A stretch of 64,000 bases of DNA from Spirosoma profusum (GTDB lineage: Bacteria; Bacteroidota; Bacteroidia; Cytophagales; Spirosomataceae): NCBI RefSeq assembly GCF_014699005.1, contig NZ_JACWZY010000018.1:1-64000 (forward strand), given 5' to 3'. Positions 44,114 through 52,551 of this stretch are shown in pieces. Position 1 is the first letter of the stretch. Every line of letters starts with the position of its first letter. The position numbers were made by a program, and so were the translations under genes. A model generated the notes under the pieces. The model did not search any database. It was not told the DNA's origin and saw only the letters and a program-made list of their open reading frames with translations.

Positions 44114-46063
44114 ATGATTTCGATTACCAATCTCTCGTACTACCTCGGTAGCCGGGCACTTTATGAAAATGCCTCGCTCCACATCAAACCAAATCAGAAA
44201 ATAGGGCTCATTGGGCTGAACGGAACGGGCAAATCAACCCTGCTACGTATCATCAATGGCGAATATCAGGCCGACGGCGGAACCATCTCCAAGGCTGGCG
44301 ACGTAACACTCGGTTTTCTCAATCAGGATTTGCTCTCGTATCAGACCGACGATTCGATTCTGTCGGTGGCCATGCAAGCCTTTGAACGGGTAAATCAACT
44401 GCAAGTACAGATTGACGAGTTGCTCCACGAAATGGAAACCAATTATCGGGACGAACTCGTGGACAAACTTGGTAAGGTTCAGGAAGAATTCGACGCGCTC
44501 GACGGGTATACGGTTCAGTCGAGGGCGGAAGAAATTATGGAAGGTCTCGGCTTCTCGACCGAGGACCTGCAAAAACCGCTACGTACCTTTTCGGGTGGCT
44601 GGCGGATGCGGGTGATGCTGGCTAAACTGCTGTTACAGAAGCCATCTCTGCTGATGCTCGATGAGCCAACCAACCACCTTGACCTGCCATCGATTCAGTG
44701 GGTGGAAAAATACATTCAGACCTACGAAGGCGCTGTTATCGTAGTATCACACGACCGCGAATTTCTGGATAACGTTATCGACGTAACGGTGGAAGTAGCG
44801 AACGCAAAGCTGAATTATTACGCCGGTAATTATTCGTTCTATCTGGAGGAGAAAGCGTTACGTAACGAAATTCAGAAGGGCGCGTACGAAAATCAGCAGG
44901 CAAAGATCCGACAGACCGAACGTTTCATCGAACGTTTCAAAGCGAAAGCCACCAAAGCCAAGCAGGCCCAGAGCCGGGTGAAACAACTCGCTCGTATGGA
45001 GTTGGTCGATGCTGTGATTGATGAATCGGCGCGGGTAAACTTCAAGTTTCAGTTCTCGACCCAGCCGGGCCGCCATATTCTGCATCTCGACGATATTACC
45101 AAACACTACGGTCCTAAAAAAATCCTGACTCATGCCGACATCCGGCTGGAGCGGGGTGATAAAGTGGCCCTGATTGGCGCCAACGGACGCGGTAAATCGA
45201 CGCTGCTACGTATCATTTCGGGTTCCGAACCACTGAACGACGGTAAGCGCCAGTTGGGGCATAACGTATCGTTTAGCTTCTACGCCCAGCACCAACTTGA
45301 GTCCTTGAGCGTAGATGATACGTTGCTCGACGAACTAAAACATGCCAATCCGACCAAAACCGAAGGCGAACTACGTGGCGTTTTGGGCTGCTTCCTGTTC
45401 TCCAACGACGAGGTTTTCAAGAAGATTAAAGTGCTCTCTGGTGGTGAAAAATCGCGGGTAGCGCTGGCGAAAGTGCTGCTTTCACAAGCTAACTTCCTGC
45501 TGCTCGATGAGCCGACAAACCACCTCGACATGCAGTCGGTGAATATTCTGATTCAGGCGCTGGAACAGTACGAAGGCACCTACGTAGTGGTTTCCCACGA
45601 CCGGTATTTCGTGTCGCAGATTGCCAACAAAATCTGGTATATCGAGGATGAGCAAATCAAGGAATACCCCGGTACGTATGATGAATACGAATGGTGGATG
45701 GAAGAGAAAAAGCAGGGAGCAGGGAGCAAAGAGCAGGGAAACCCCAAAACTGCTACTGTCGTTACGCTCCCTGTTCCGCGCTCCGTGCCCCCTGCTTCAG
45801 ACGACGAGCGGAAGGAGTGGCAACGTACGCTGAAAAAACTGACGCAGCAGGCCGAAGAGTCGGAGACTAAAATTGGCTTATTGGAGGAACGTAAAAAACG
45901 ACTTGAAGCCGAACTCGCCGACCCAACTACCTACGGCGACAGTAAACTGATGCAGGCGAAAAATGACGAATACCATCGCGTCAAAACGGAAATTGACCAG
46001 CTTCAGGATGAGTGGGAAACGGCCATGCTCGAAGCTGAAAAATGGGAAAAGAAATTGGCTTAG
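44114..46063 (+). CDS. ABC-F family ATPase (translation factor type)
   Basis: This 649-residue tandem ATPase without membrane spans belongs to the ABC-F proteins that act on the ribosome (Uup/YdiF-like). Domain 1 has Walker A GLNGTGKST near residue 36, signature FSGGWRMR and LLMLDEPTNHLD. The interdomain linker is basic and helical (FIERFKAKATKAKQAQSRVKQ). Domain 2 has GANGRGKST, LSGGEKSR and LLLDEPTNHLD. Both catalytic glutamates are present. A C-terminal coiled coil (about 565-649) follows. Between domain 2 and that coil, residues about 532-562 are low-complexity and encoded by an inverted repeat (45709-45797), apparently a repeat element absorbed in frame. Closest functional subgroup is uncertain. 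Confidence 0.9.
   Translation: MISITNLSYYLGSRALYENASLHIKPNQKIGLIGLNGTGKSTLLRIINGEYQADGGTISKAGDVTLGFLNQDLLSYQTDDSILSVAMQAFERVNQLQVQIDELLHEMETNYRDELVDKLGKVQEEFDALDGYTVQSRAEEIMEGLGFSTEDLQKPLRTFSGGWRMRVMLAKLLLQKPSLLMLDEPTNHLDLPSIQWVEKYIQTYEGAVIVVSHDREFLDNVIDVTVEVANAKLNYYAGNYSFYLEEKALRNEIQKGAYENQQAKIRQTERFIERFKAKATKAKQAQSRVKQLARMELVDAVIDESARVNFKFQFSTQPGRHILHLDDITKHYGPKKILTHADIRLERGDKVALIGANGRGKSTLLRIISGSEPLNDGKRQLGHNVSFSFYAQHQLESLSVDDTLLDELKHANPTKTEGELRGVLGCFLFSNDEVFKKIKVLSGGEKSRVALAKVLLSQANFLLLDEPTNHLDMQSVNILIQALEQYEGTYVVVSHDRYFVSQIANKIWYIEDEQIKEYPGTYDEYEWWMEEKKQGAGSKEQGNPKTATVVTLPVPRSVPPASDDERKEWQRTLKKLTQQAEESETKIGLLEERKKRLEAELADPTTYGDSKLMQAKNDEYHRVKTEIDQLQDEWETAMLEAEKWEKKLA
45709..45797. repeat. 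inverted repeat inside the ABC-F coding frame
   Basis: Arms 45709-45738 and 45768-45797 (AAGCAGGGAGCAGGGAGC-type) are complementary at about 24 of 30 positions. They look like the intergenic hairpin elements of this genome, yet the frame reads through both arms without a stop. Confidence 0.65.
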
Positions 46064-46088
46064 CACCAACGTATCGTTTTTAATCAGG

Positions 46089-46118
46089 AAGCCGGAGCAG
46101 TAATGTTCCGGCTTTTTA
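46089..46118. terminator. bidirectional terminator between ABC-F and DUF3667 genes
   Basis: The stem AAGCCGGA/TTCCGGCTT with a short loop is followed by TTTT, in the gap between two convergent genes. Confidence 0.7.
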
Positions 46119-46126
46119 GCGTCCGT

Positions 46127-46912
46127 TTATACGCTTAAGAATACGTATAGAAAAATTGCGCTGCCCGATACGGCTATCCATCCTAGCAGCGCCAGTACAG
46201 TAGCGCCACTGGTTTTAAGATAATTGATGGGCCGGTTGTAATCCAGAAACTGATAATAAGAAATCGTCAGGTAAACCAGTTGAAAAAGGAGAAGAGATCT
46301 GTTCAGAAACGATAGATATTGTTTCAGCACTAACCCCAGTATCAGCGTTAGAAGAATGCTGACTAACGAGAAAAAACTCGAAAAGAATACCTGCGCCACC
46401 AGATGTTCGGCGTAGTTGATACCACTTCGGCGGAAGCAGAGCCAGAAGATAAATGCGAAAATCGGAATAGCCGCCAGCCCAACAATATTGATGTTTTCTT
46501 CGATGAAAAGCGTCGCTTCTCGTCGGCGCTCAACGTAAGGTAACATGTCTTTGGAGATATTGGGCGTTACGTGTTGGCTGGGATTTTTCGTTCCCGAAAA
46601 CCGAATAGTGTATGGTTTCACAAGCACATTTACCGACAGATTGAGGCCTAATACAAGCAGGAGAAAAGAGAAAGGATTAAAATATTTTTTGCGCTTCTTT
46701 TCCAGTATGTATTCGCGGGCCGTAGTTCCTGGTTGTGTTATAAGGTTTTTGATGAGAAACAAAACTCCCCGGTCAACACTAAAAATAGCCTGAGAAAACT
46801 CATCAAGAATATGACGAATCTGGAAACGTGGTAAATCGGTGGTTTGGCCGCAGGTTGGACAGTGTAAAAACTGACTCTCCAGTTTGGTTGAGCAATTCGG
46901 GCACTTTTCCAT
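46127..46912 (-). CDS. DUF3667-type membrane protein with zinc ribbon
   Basis: This 261-residue protein has an N-terminal zinc ribbon (CPNCSTKLESQFLHCPTCGQ, two CxxC pairs), a conserved soluble part (LVF-like segment FSVDRGVLFLIKNLITQPGTTAREYILEKKRKKYFNPF) and then about five hydrophobic segments. This fits the DUF3667/DUF3667-like family of Bacteroidota inner-membrane proteins. The function of the family is unknown to me. It converges on the ABC-F gene and diverges from the radical SAM gene. The start ATG directly precedes the zinc ribbon, so it is secure. Confidence 0.75.
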   Translation of the reverse strand: MEKCPNCSTKLESQFLHCPTCGQTTDLPRFQIRHILDEFSQAIFSVDRGVLFLIKNLITQPGTTAREYILEKKRKKYFNPFSFLLLVLGLNLSVNVLVKPYTIRFSGTKNPSQHVTPNISKDMLPYVERRREATLFIEENINIVGLAAIPIFAFIFWLCFRRSGINYAEHLVAQVFFSSFFSLVSILLTLILGLVLKQYLSFLNRSLLLFQLVYLTISYYQFLDYNRPINYLKTSGATVLALLGWIAVSGSAIFLYVFLSV

Positions 46913-47037
46913 AAAACGGTAAGAATAAGCTTATAAACCCAAAATTTACTGCAAACTGCGAGAAATTAATGAGTTAGTCAATGCGTTTCATCGGCTCATA
47001 ATGAATAAAAGCCAGCGAAAAATTTTGCTATTGCAAT

Positions 47038-47067
47038 ACAAGTAAAATATAATTGCATTTTACTTGT
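47038..47067 (+). promoter_or_regulatory. perfect inverted repeat abutting a start codon
   Basis: ACAAGTAAAAT (47038-47048) and ATTTTACTTGT (47057-47067) are perfectly complementary with an 8-base spacer. The second arm ends at the base before ATG 47068. It could be an operator or an RNA hairpin that occludes the translation start. Confidence 0.5.
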
Positions 47068-48135
47068 ATGATTGTGGGCGACTATAAAAAAGGGCGAGGA
47101 GCGCAGTTTAATACGAATAACAAATTTGCGCGGCACCAATACGAACCAGACGAACAGGAATCTGCGCCTGATGACGACTTCCCACCCCCGACCGTAAAAA
47201 CGCAGTTTTTCGAGGAAACGCCTAAGCAGATTATTAGCTACCCAAAAAGTCCGGATATCGGATTTGTGGCGTCTGTCAATCCGTATCAGGGGTGCGAACA
47301 CGGCTGTATTTACTGCTACGCCCGGCCTTCGCACGAATACTGGGGATTTTCGGCGGGGCTTGATTTCGAGAGTAAAATCATGGTGAAGAAAAATGCGCCA
47401 TCCCTGCTTGAAAAGCAATTCCAGTCGCGTACCTACAAACCTGTCGTCATTCATTTTTCGGGAAACACCGATTGCTACCAACCCGCCGAACGAACGTATC
47501 AGCTGACGCGGCAGATGCTCGCCCTTTGTCTACGCTACCGAAATCCTGTTGGAATTATCACCAAAAATGCCCTTATACTACGTGATTTAGACATTCTTGA
47601 ACCGCTGGCTAAACTGAATCTGGTGAGCGTCGCCATTTCCATCACAACCCTCGACGAAAACCTTCGGCTGCTCATGGAACCACGTACTGTTACGGCTGCG
47701 CAACGGTTCAAAACAATGGCTACGTTACACAAAGCGGGAGTGCCTGTCGGCATTATGACGGCACCGATTATTCCCAGCCTGAACGACCACGAAATCCCCA
47801 AACTTATTGAACAGGCTGCTAATTCGGGAGCCAGTTGGGCGGCCTATACCGTGGTACGTCTGAACGGAGCGTTGGCCCCACTTTTCACCGATTGGGTGCA
47901 GCAAACCTTCCCTGAACGCGCCGAGCGAATCCTAAATCAGATTGCGGATTGTCACGGTGGTCAATTGAACGATTCCCGCTTCCGAACGCGCATGGCGGGC
48001 GAGGGAATTTATGCCCAGCACATCGCACAGCTTCACCGGATTGCCTGCCAGAAATACCTCGCTGGCCGCGCACCCGCTACGTTAACAACGAGTCTATTTC
48101 GCCCCGCCGGACAGATTGGGTTGTTTGATACGTAG
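47068..48135 (+). CDS. radical SAM protein, PA0069/SPL-like
   Basis: From ATG 47068 the 355-residue product carries the radical SAM cluster motif CEHGCIYCYA (CxxxCxxC, with HxxC-type spacing as in the PA0069 family) inside NPYQGCEHGCIYC. It then has the family-typical ARPSHEYWGFSAGLDFESKI, HFSGNTDCYQPAE, and a C-terminal SPASM-less barrel. It uses a 4Fe-4S cluster and S-adenosylmethionine; the substrate is unknown. The family is related to spore photoproduct lyase in sequence but the biology differs. An upstream TTG at 47053 lies in the palindrome, so I prefer the ATG. The gene is single and divergent from the DUF3667 gene. Confidence 0.88.
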   Translation: MIVGDYKKGRGAQFNTNNKFARHQYEPDEQESAPDDDFPPPTVKTQFFEETPKQIISYPKSPDIGFVASVNPYQGCEHGCIYCYARPSHEYWGFSAGLDFESKIMVKKNAPSLLEKQFQSRTYKPVVIHFSGNTDCYQPAERTYQLTRQMLALCLRYRNPVGIITKNALILRDLDILEPLAKLNLVSVAISITTLDENLRLLMEPRTVTAAQRFKTMATLHKAGVPVGIMTAPIIPSLNDHEIPKLIEQAANSGASWAAYTVVRLNGALAPLFTDWVQQTFPERAERILNQIADCHGGQLNDSRFRTRMAGEGIYAQHIAQLHRIACQKYLAGRAPATLTTSLFRPAGQIGLFDT

Positions 48136-48159
48136 TGGGCACTAAAAGGATCGTGTTTA

Positions 48160-50637
48160 TCAAGGGGCGGTGGAAAGCTGGAGTTTAGCTCCTGGTGCTA
48201 TGTTCAGTTTGCTTCCTGTTTCGTATTTGATACGTTGTGCTTCCGCCTGATAGCTCGCGGGCAAATTCACTACGTGTAAAAGCTGCACGTTTCGGGTTGA
48301 ATTCGGAACCGACCCGCATGACCACACGGTTGGATCGTTCCAGTTACCGGCTTTAACAGTAAACATATGCTCGGTTAATACAGGCAGTGAGATTGAGCCA
48401 GCTGGCGAACCAAAAATAGACGTAGCAACGGTGACGGAGTACACCCCCGACGTAGTGACGACGGCCTGGTTTGATGTTCCTATTTGGGTAGCGCCGGGGC
48501 TAAATTGATACGAGAATCCTTCACCGGACGGTTGAGCCGTAATCGTAAGTGATGTGGGTGAGCAGTTGGCAGTTCGGTTGATGGCCAGGGTAGGACGAAT
48601 TGGATACGTAACTTTTTTTATACGCCGATTGCCTGGTTCGGCTATATACAGGTTGCCAGCGACATCGAATGTAAAACCAGCTGGGGCTACTAAAGTACCC
48701 GTCTCGGCTACAGTAGATATTATTCCATTCCGATCAACCCGACGAATTCGATTATGGTATGATTCTGAAATATACATTGTTCCATCGGCAGCAAAATCTA
48801 CTTTGAAAGGAAAAACCAAAGCACTATTGGTTGCCAAAATATACTCTCCACCATAATTAAACGTACCATTGCCTGCCACGGTGGTGATGATGCCGTTAGT
48901 ATCGACTTTCCGTACTCGATAAGCTTCAGCAATGTATAGGTTTCCGTCTTTATCCAGACTTACGCTCGTTGGACTTGCTAGCCGGGCGTTAAGAGCTGGG
49001 CCACCATCCCCAGTAGACTCACCAGTTAGATCAGTAGTGCCCGCTACTCTGGTAATAATGCCAGATGTTGTGATCTTCAGAATACAATTATTGGACGTCA
49101 CAAAAGCGGTACCGTCTTTTGTAAGGGCCATAGTGGTAGCGCCATAATAGCCAGAGGTGCTTATATACGCTTCAGGACCTATAAAATCAGTCGCTCCGCT
49201 ACCGGCAGTAGTTGTGATGATACCATTTAGGTCAATTCGGCGTAAACGCCTATTGTATTGATCAGCAAAGTATAAATTACCGACAGAATCAATTGCAATA
49301 TCCCGCGGATGTTGCAATTGAGCTGCAATAGCCGGACCTCCGTCTCCGGTATATCCTTTGCCTCCGTTCCCGGCGATAGAGGTAATGATACCATCAAGGG
49401 TGATCTTACGGATCCGGTCATTAAATTGATCGACAACATATACGTTTCCCTTGGTATCGACTGTTACGTTTGCAGGTCTATTGACGACAAATCGTTTCCG
49501 GAAAAAGGCATTCGTAGCCAGACCGCCATCACCACTGAACCCGCCAGCTACCGTAGTCATAATCCCATTGCTGGTGATACGTCGTATCCGACCATTTTCC
49601 TTATCTGAAATGTAAACATTGCCCGATGCGTCTACATCAACGCCCGAGTTTGTCCCGATTAACAAACTTATAGATGGCCCAATATCTCCATTAAACCCAT
49701 TGGTACCATTCCCGGCTATGGTCGTAATGATTCCGTTACTATCTACTTTTCGAACACGTGCATCGGATTGAGCTATGTATAAGTTTCCTGCTCCATCTAC
49801 AGCGACATCCATAGCTTGTAGTATAGGGGTATAAATCGCTATTCCACCATCATCACCAGAATAAAGACCTCCAGTACCTGCCACTGTCGTAATTATACCA
49901 TTTACATCAACTTTACGCACACGGTTGTTGTATGAATCGGCGATATACAGATTTCCAGCATTATCGATAGTAATGGCATTCGGAAAATATAAATAGGCAC
50001 TGGTTGCGGATATCACATCGCCATTATATCCACTACCACCGTTTCCCGCAACAGTCGTAATAATCCCATCAACACCTACTTTTCGAATACGATGAGTAGA
50101 ATAGTCTACAATGTATAAATTCCCCGCATTGTCCAAGGCTATATCGGTTGGTTGGGCCAGGCTGGCGTTAGTTGCTAGTACACCGTCTCCGCTGTAACCT
50201 TGATTACCATTTCCAGCCACGGTTATAATCGTTCCGTTGGTCTCAATCCGTCGGATACGATTGTTCCCAGTGTCGGCTATGTATATTCTGCCTATGGCAT
50301 CAACGGCGATACCCTTAGCATGATTAAAGGTCGTGTTGACGGCTAGGACGTTCTCTGTCGATGCACCGCTGCTTCCATTACCGGCTACAGTGGAAATAAT
50401 ACCGTTCGTATTAACTTTTCGAACCCGGTTGTCATCCATATCCATGACGAACATGTTGCCAGCCTGGTCAAAGGCAACACCCGTGGGGGTGCAAAAGCCA
50501 GCATTTAGCGCCGTTTGACCGTCTCCTATATTGGTACCAGACGCAATGGTAGTTATAACTTGTGCTTAAGCCGGACGAAGCAATAAGCAGAGAAGGACAA
50601 TGACTATTTTTGAAAGGAAAATAGAAGTACGAGCCAC
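48160..50637 (-). pseudogene. NHL-repeat protein, paralogue 3, stop codon after the signal peptide
   Basis: The long frame from ATG 50454 (764 residues) contains about eleven NHL repeats, one Ig-like segment, and a C-terminal GNWNDPTVWSCGSVPN module like its two paralogues. Reading upstream in the same frame continues a normal NHL repeat and a signal peptide starting at GTG 50637 (SIFLSKIVIVLLCLLLRPA). They are separated by one TAA at 50566-50568, exactly at the expected signal-peptidase junction (RPA, stop, AQVITTIA). The full gene would be a secreted propeller; as it stands it is interrupted. Alternatives are a sequencing error, a stop readthrough, or translation of only the internal ATG product without export. 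Confidence 0.75.
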
Positions 50638-50811
50638 GGAGGTGTTTAGATTAGTTAATAGAAAATGTAAATCTATTGATTTAGTATAATTGCGTAGTCA
50701 AATCATTACGTTAAGATTTAATTTTAACAGGAAATTTCTTCATAATTCCTCAGTAGACACTAAGGGTAAATCAACTTATCCGTGTCATTCCGGTATCTGA
50801 ACGCCCGCCCG

Positions 50812-51462
50812 ATGAATGAAGCTGAAGGTCTACCATTACAGAATCCGGAAAACCGTCTCCGACCGCTCCACCCGACGGATACGCCCGTAGCTATTGTCGA
50901 TAACGAACACATTGTCCGGAAAGCCTTTGCCAACTCACCTGAGCAGGGTTTTGAAACGTTGTTCCGGCTCTATTACCGTCCACTTTGCAGTCATGCGCTA
51001 CGTTTCGTCTATACGCGCGAAGTAGCGGAAGACTTGGTTGGCGAAGTGTTTTATCAACTCTGGAAAACCGGCGGATACGTAGCAGTTCAATACACGTATC
51101 GAACTTATCTCTACGCGGCAGTACGTCATCGGGCTTTCAACTATCTGCGTGATGAATTAACCGGAAATCGAACGCCTGTGTCGCTTGATAACGTACCGGA
51201 GTTACTACTCTCCGAAACTCCGCAAACGCTGGTTGAATATGATGAAACGTATCAGCGGCTCGAAAAAACCATTCAGGAATTACCTCCACAATGCCAGCGG
51301 GTTTTTCTGATGAGCCGGTTTGAAAACCGAAAAAATCAGGAAATCGCCGATGAATTAGGGCTGGCGCTCAAGACGGTTGAAGCTCATATGGCGCGAGCGC
51401 TTCAGCAGTTACGCAAGGTTTTTATTGGGCTTGCTCCACTCTTTTTTTTAGTAATCCACTAA
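50812..51462 (+). CDS. ECF sigma-70 family RNA polymerase sigma factor
   Basis: From ATG 50812 the product is 216 residues. Region 2 reads FETLFRLYYRPLCSHALRFVYTREVAEDLVGEVFYQLWK. Region 4 reads LPPQCQRVFLMSRFENRKNQEIADELGLALKTVEAHMARALQQLRK. It belongs to the Bacteroidota expansion group of ECF sigma factors linked to FecR and SusC. It should direct transcription of the downstream SusC/SusD genes when FecR releases it in response to transport. FecR follows about 40 bp downstream. A GTG at 50782 gives ten extra residues with no support. Confidence 0.9.
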   Translation: MNEAEGLPLQNPENRLRPLHPTDTPVAIVDNEHIVRKAFANSPEQGFETLFRLYYRPLCSHALRFVYTREVAEDLVGEVFYQLWKTGGYVAVQYTYRTYLYAAVRHRAFNYLRDELTGNRTPVSLDNVPELLLSETPQTLVEYDETYQRLEKTIQELPPQCQRVFLMSRFENRKNQEIADELGLALKTVEAHMARALQQLRKVFIGLAPLFFLVIH

Positions 51463-51504
51463 GGGTAAAAGCGTAGACTTGTGTCCACCCTGCAAATGTC
51501 AGTT

Positions 51505-52521
51505 ATGGAAAATATCGTCAACAAAACGGTGCTGTTCGACTATTTTTCGGGTCGGGTTAGTCCGTTACAGAAGAAAGCAGTTGAACAATGGCTGGCCGAA
51601 CCAGACAATCGTGAACGCTACTATGAATGGCTCCATGAATGGGAGCTAAGTCAGTTACAGATGGACGCCAACTGGCAGATCGCCTTCGACAAGGTGGCCA
51701 GCGACGTAGTGGGTCAGTCACTGGTTGATGAGCCACCTCCCCTTGTTCGGCAGCGAAGAATCGGTCAAATCTGGCTGGCAGTGGCATCTGTGCTGTTGTT
51801 TCTTGGATTTGGAAGCTGGCTATTTCGGGATAAGCTTCTCTATGAAACGGTACAAACTGGCTTTGGTGAGACACGTAGCGTCACCTTACCCGACGGCTCA
51901 GAGGTTACGCTCAACGCCAATTCCTCGCTACGTTATGCGCGGTGGTTTGGCCGCCAAATTAGCTTCGGGCAATGGACGCTGGGAGGTAAGCAACGGGTAC
52001 GTACCGTCGAATTAATTGGCGAGGCTGATTTTTCAGTACGTCATTTACCCGATCAGCAACGCTTTGTTGTACTGACGCCTAAAGGTCTGAACGTAACAGT
52101 TTTAGGTACGCAGTTCACCGTGTTCAGTCGCGAACGTAACACACGAGTAGTGCTACGTTCCGGGCGAGTGCAGCTCACGTTGCCACGAGTTCACCAACGG
52201 CCTTTGCTCATGAAACCCGGCGATTTAGCCACCCTCGACCGAAAAGGGCAACTGGCGCTGGTCAAGACCGTGCATCCTGAAGCGATGGCTTCCTGGAAAC
52301 AACACCGCTTTACGTTCGAACTGACGTCGCTACGTGAAATTGCCGATATGCTTCACGAAAATTACGGTTTGCAGATCACAATTAAGCACGACCAACTGGC
52401 CGACCGCACGATTTCGGGTTCTTTCCCTGCCCGAGATGCCAACGAAGTGCTGCAATTGGTAGCGCAGTTACTTCAAATCAACTACAGCCGCGAGGATAAT
52501 CGCGTTACGTTCACAGATTAA
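51505..52521 (+). CDS. FecR-family anti-sigma factor
   Basis: From ATG 51505 the product is 338 residues. It has an N-terminal cytoplasmic anti-sigma part (VLFDYFSGRVSPLQKKAVEQWL), one membrane span (IWLAVASVLLFLGFGSWLF near residue 95) and a periplasmic FecR domain (TRSVTLPDGSEVTLNANSSLRY, GEADFSV, PGDLATLDRKG) plus a C-terminal STN-like segment (ADMLHENYGLQITI). It transmits the loaded state of the SusC receptor, through the receptor's STN domain, to the ECF sigma factor encoded upstream. The gene order sigma-FecR-SusC-SusD is canonical. Upstream GTG 51481 and ATG 51496 are less likely starts. Confidence 0.9.
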   Translation: MENIVNKTVLFDYFSGRVSPLQKKAVEQWLAEPDNRERYYEWLHEWELSQLQMDANWQIAFDKVASDVVGQSLVDEPPPLVRQRRIGQIWLAVASVLLFLGFGSWLFRDKLLYETVQTGFGETRSVTLPDGSEVTLNANSSLRYARWFGRQISFGQWTLGGKQRVRTVELIGEADFSVRHLPDQQRFVVLTPKGLNVTVLGTQFTVFSRERNTRVVLRSGRVQLTLPRVHQRPLLMKPGDLATLDRKGQLALVKTVHPEAMASWKQHRFTFELTSLREIADMLHENYGLQITIKHDQLADRTISGSFPARDANEVLQLVAQLLQINYSREDNRVTFTD

Positions 52522-52551
52522 CTATTAACGAATACTACAATAAAACCCCTC

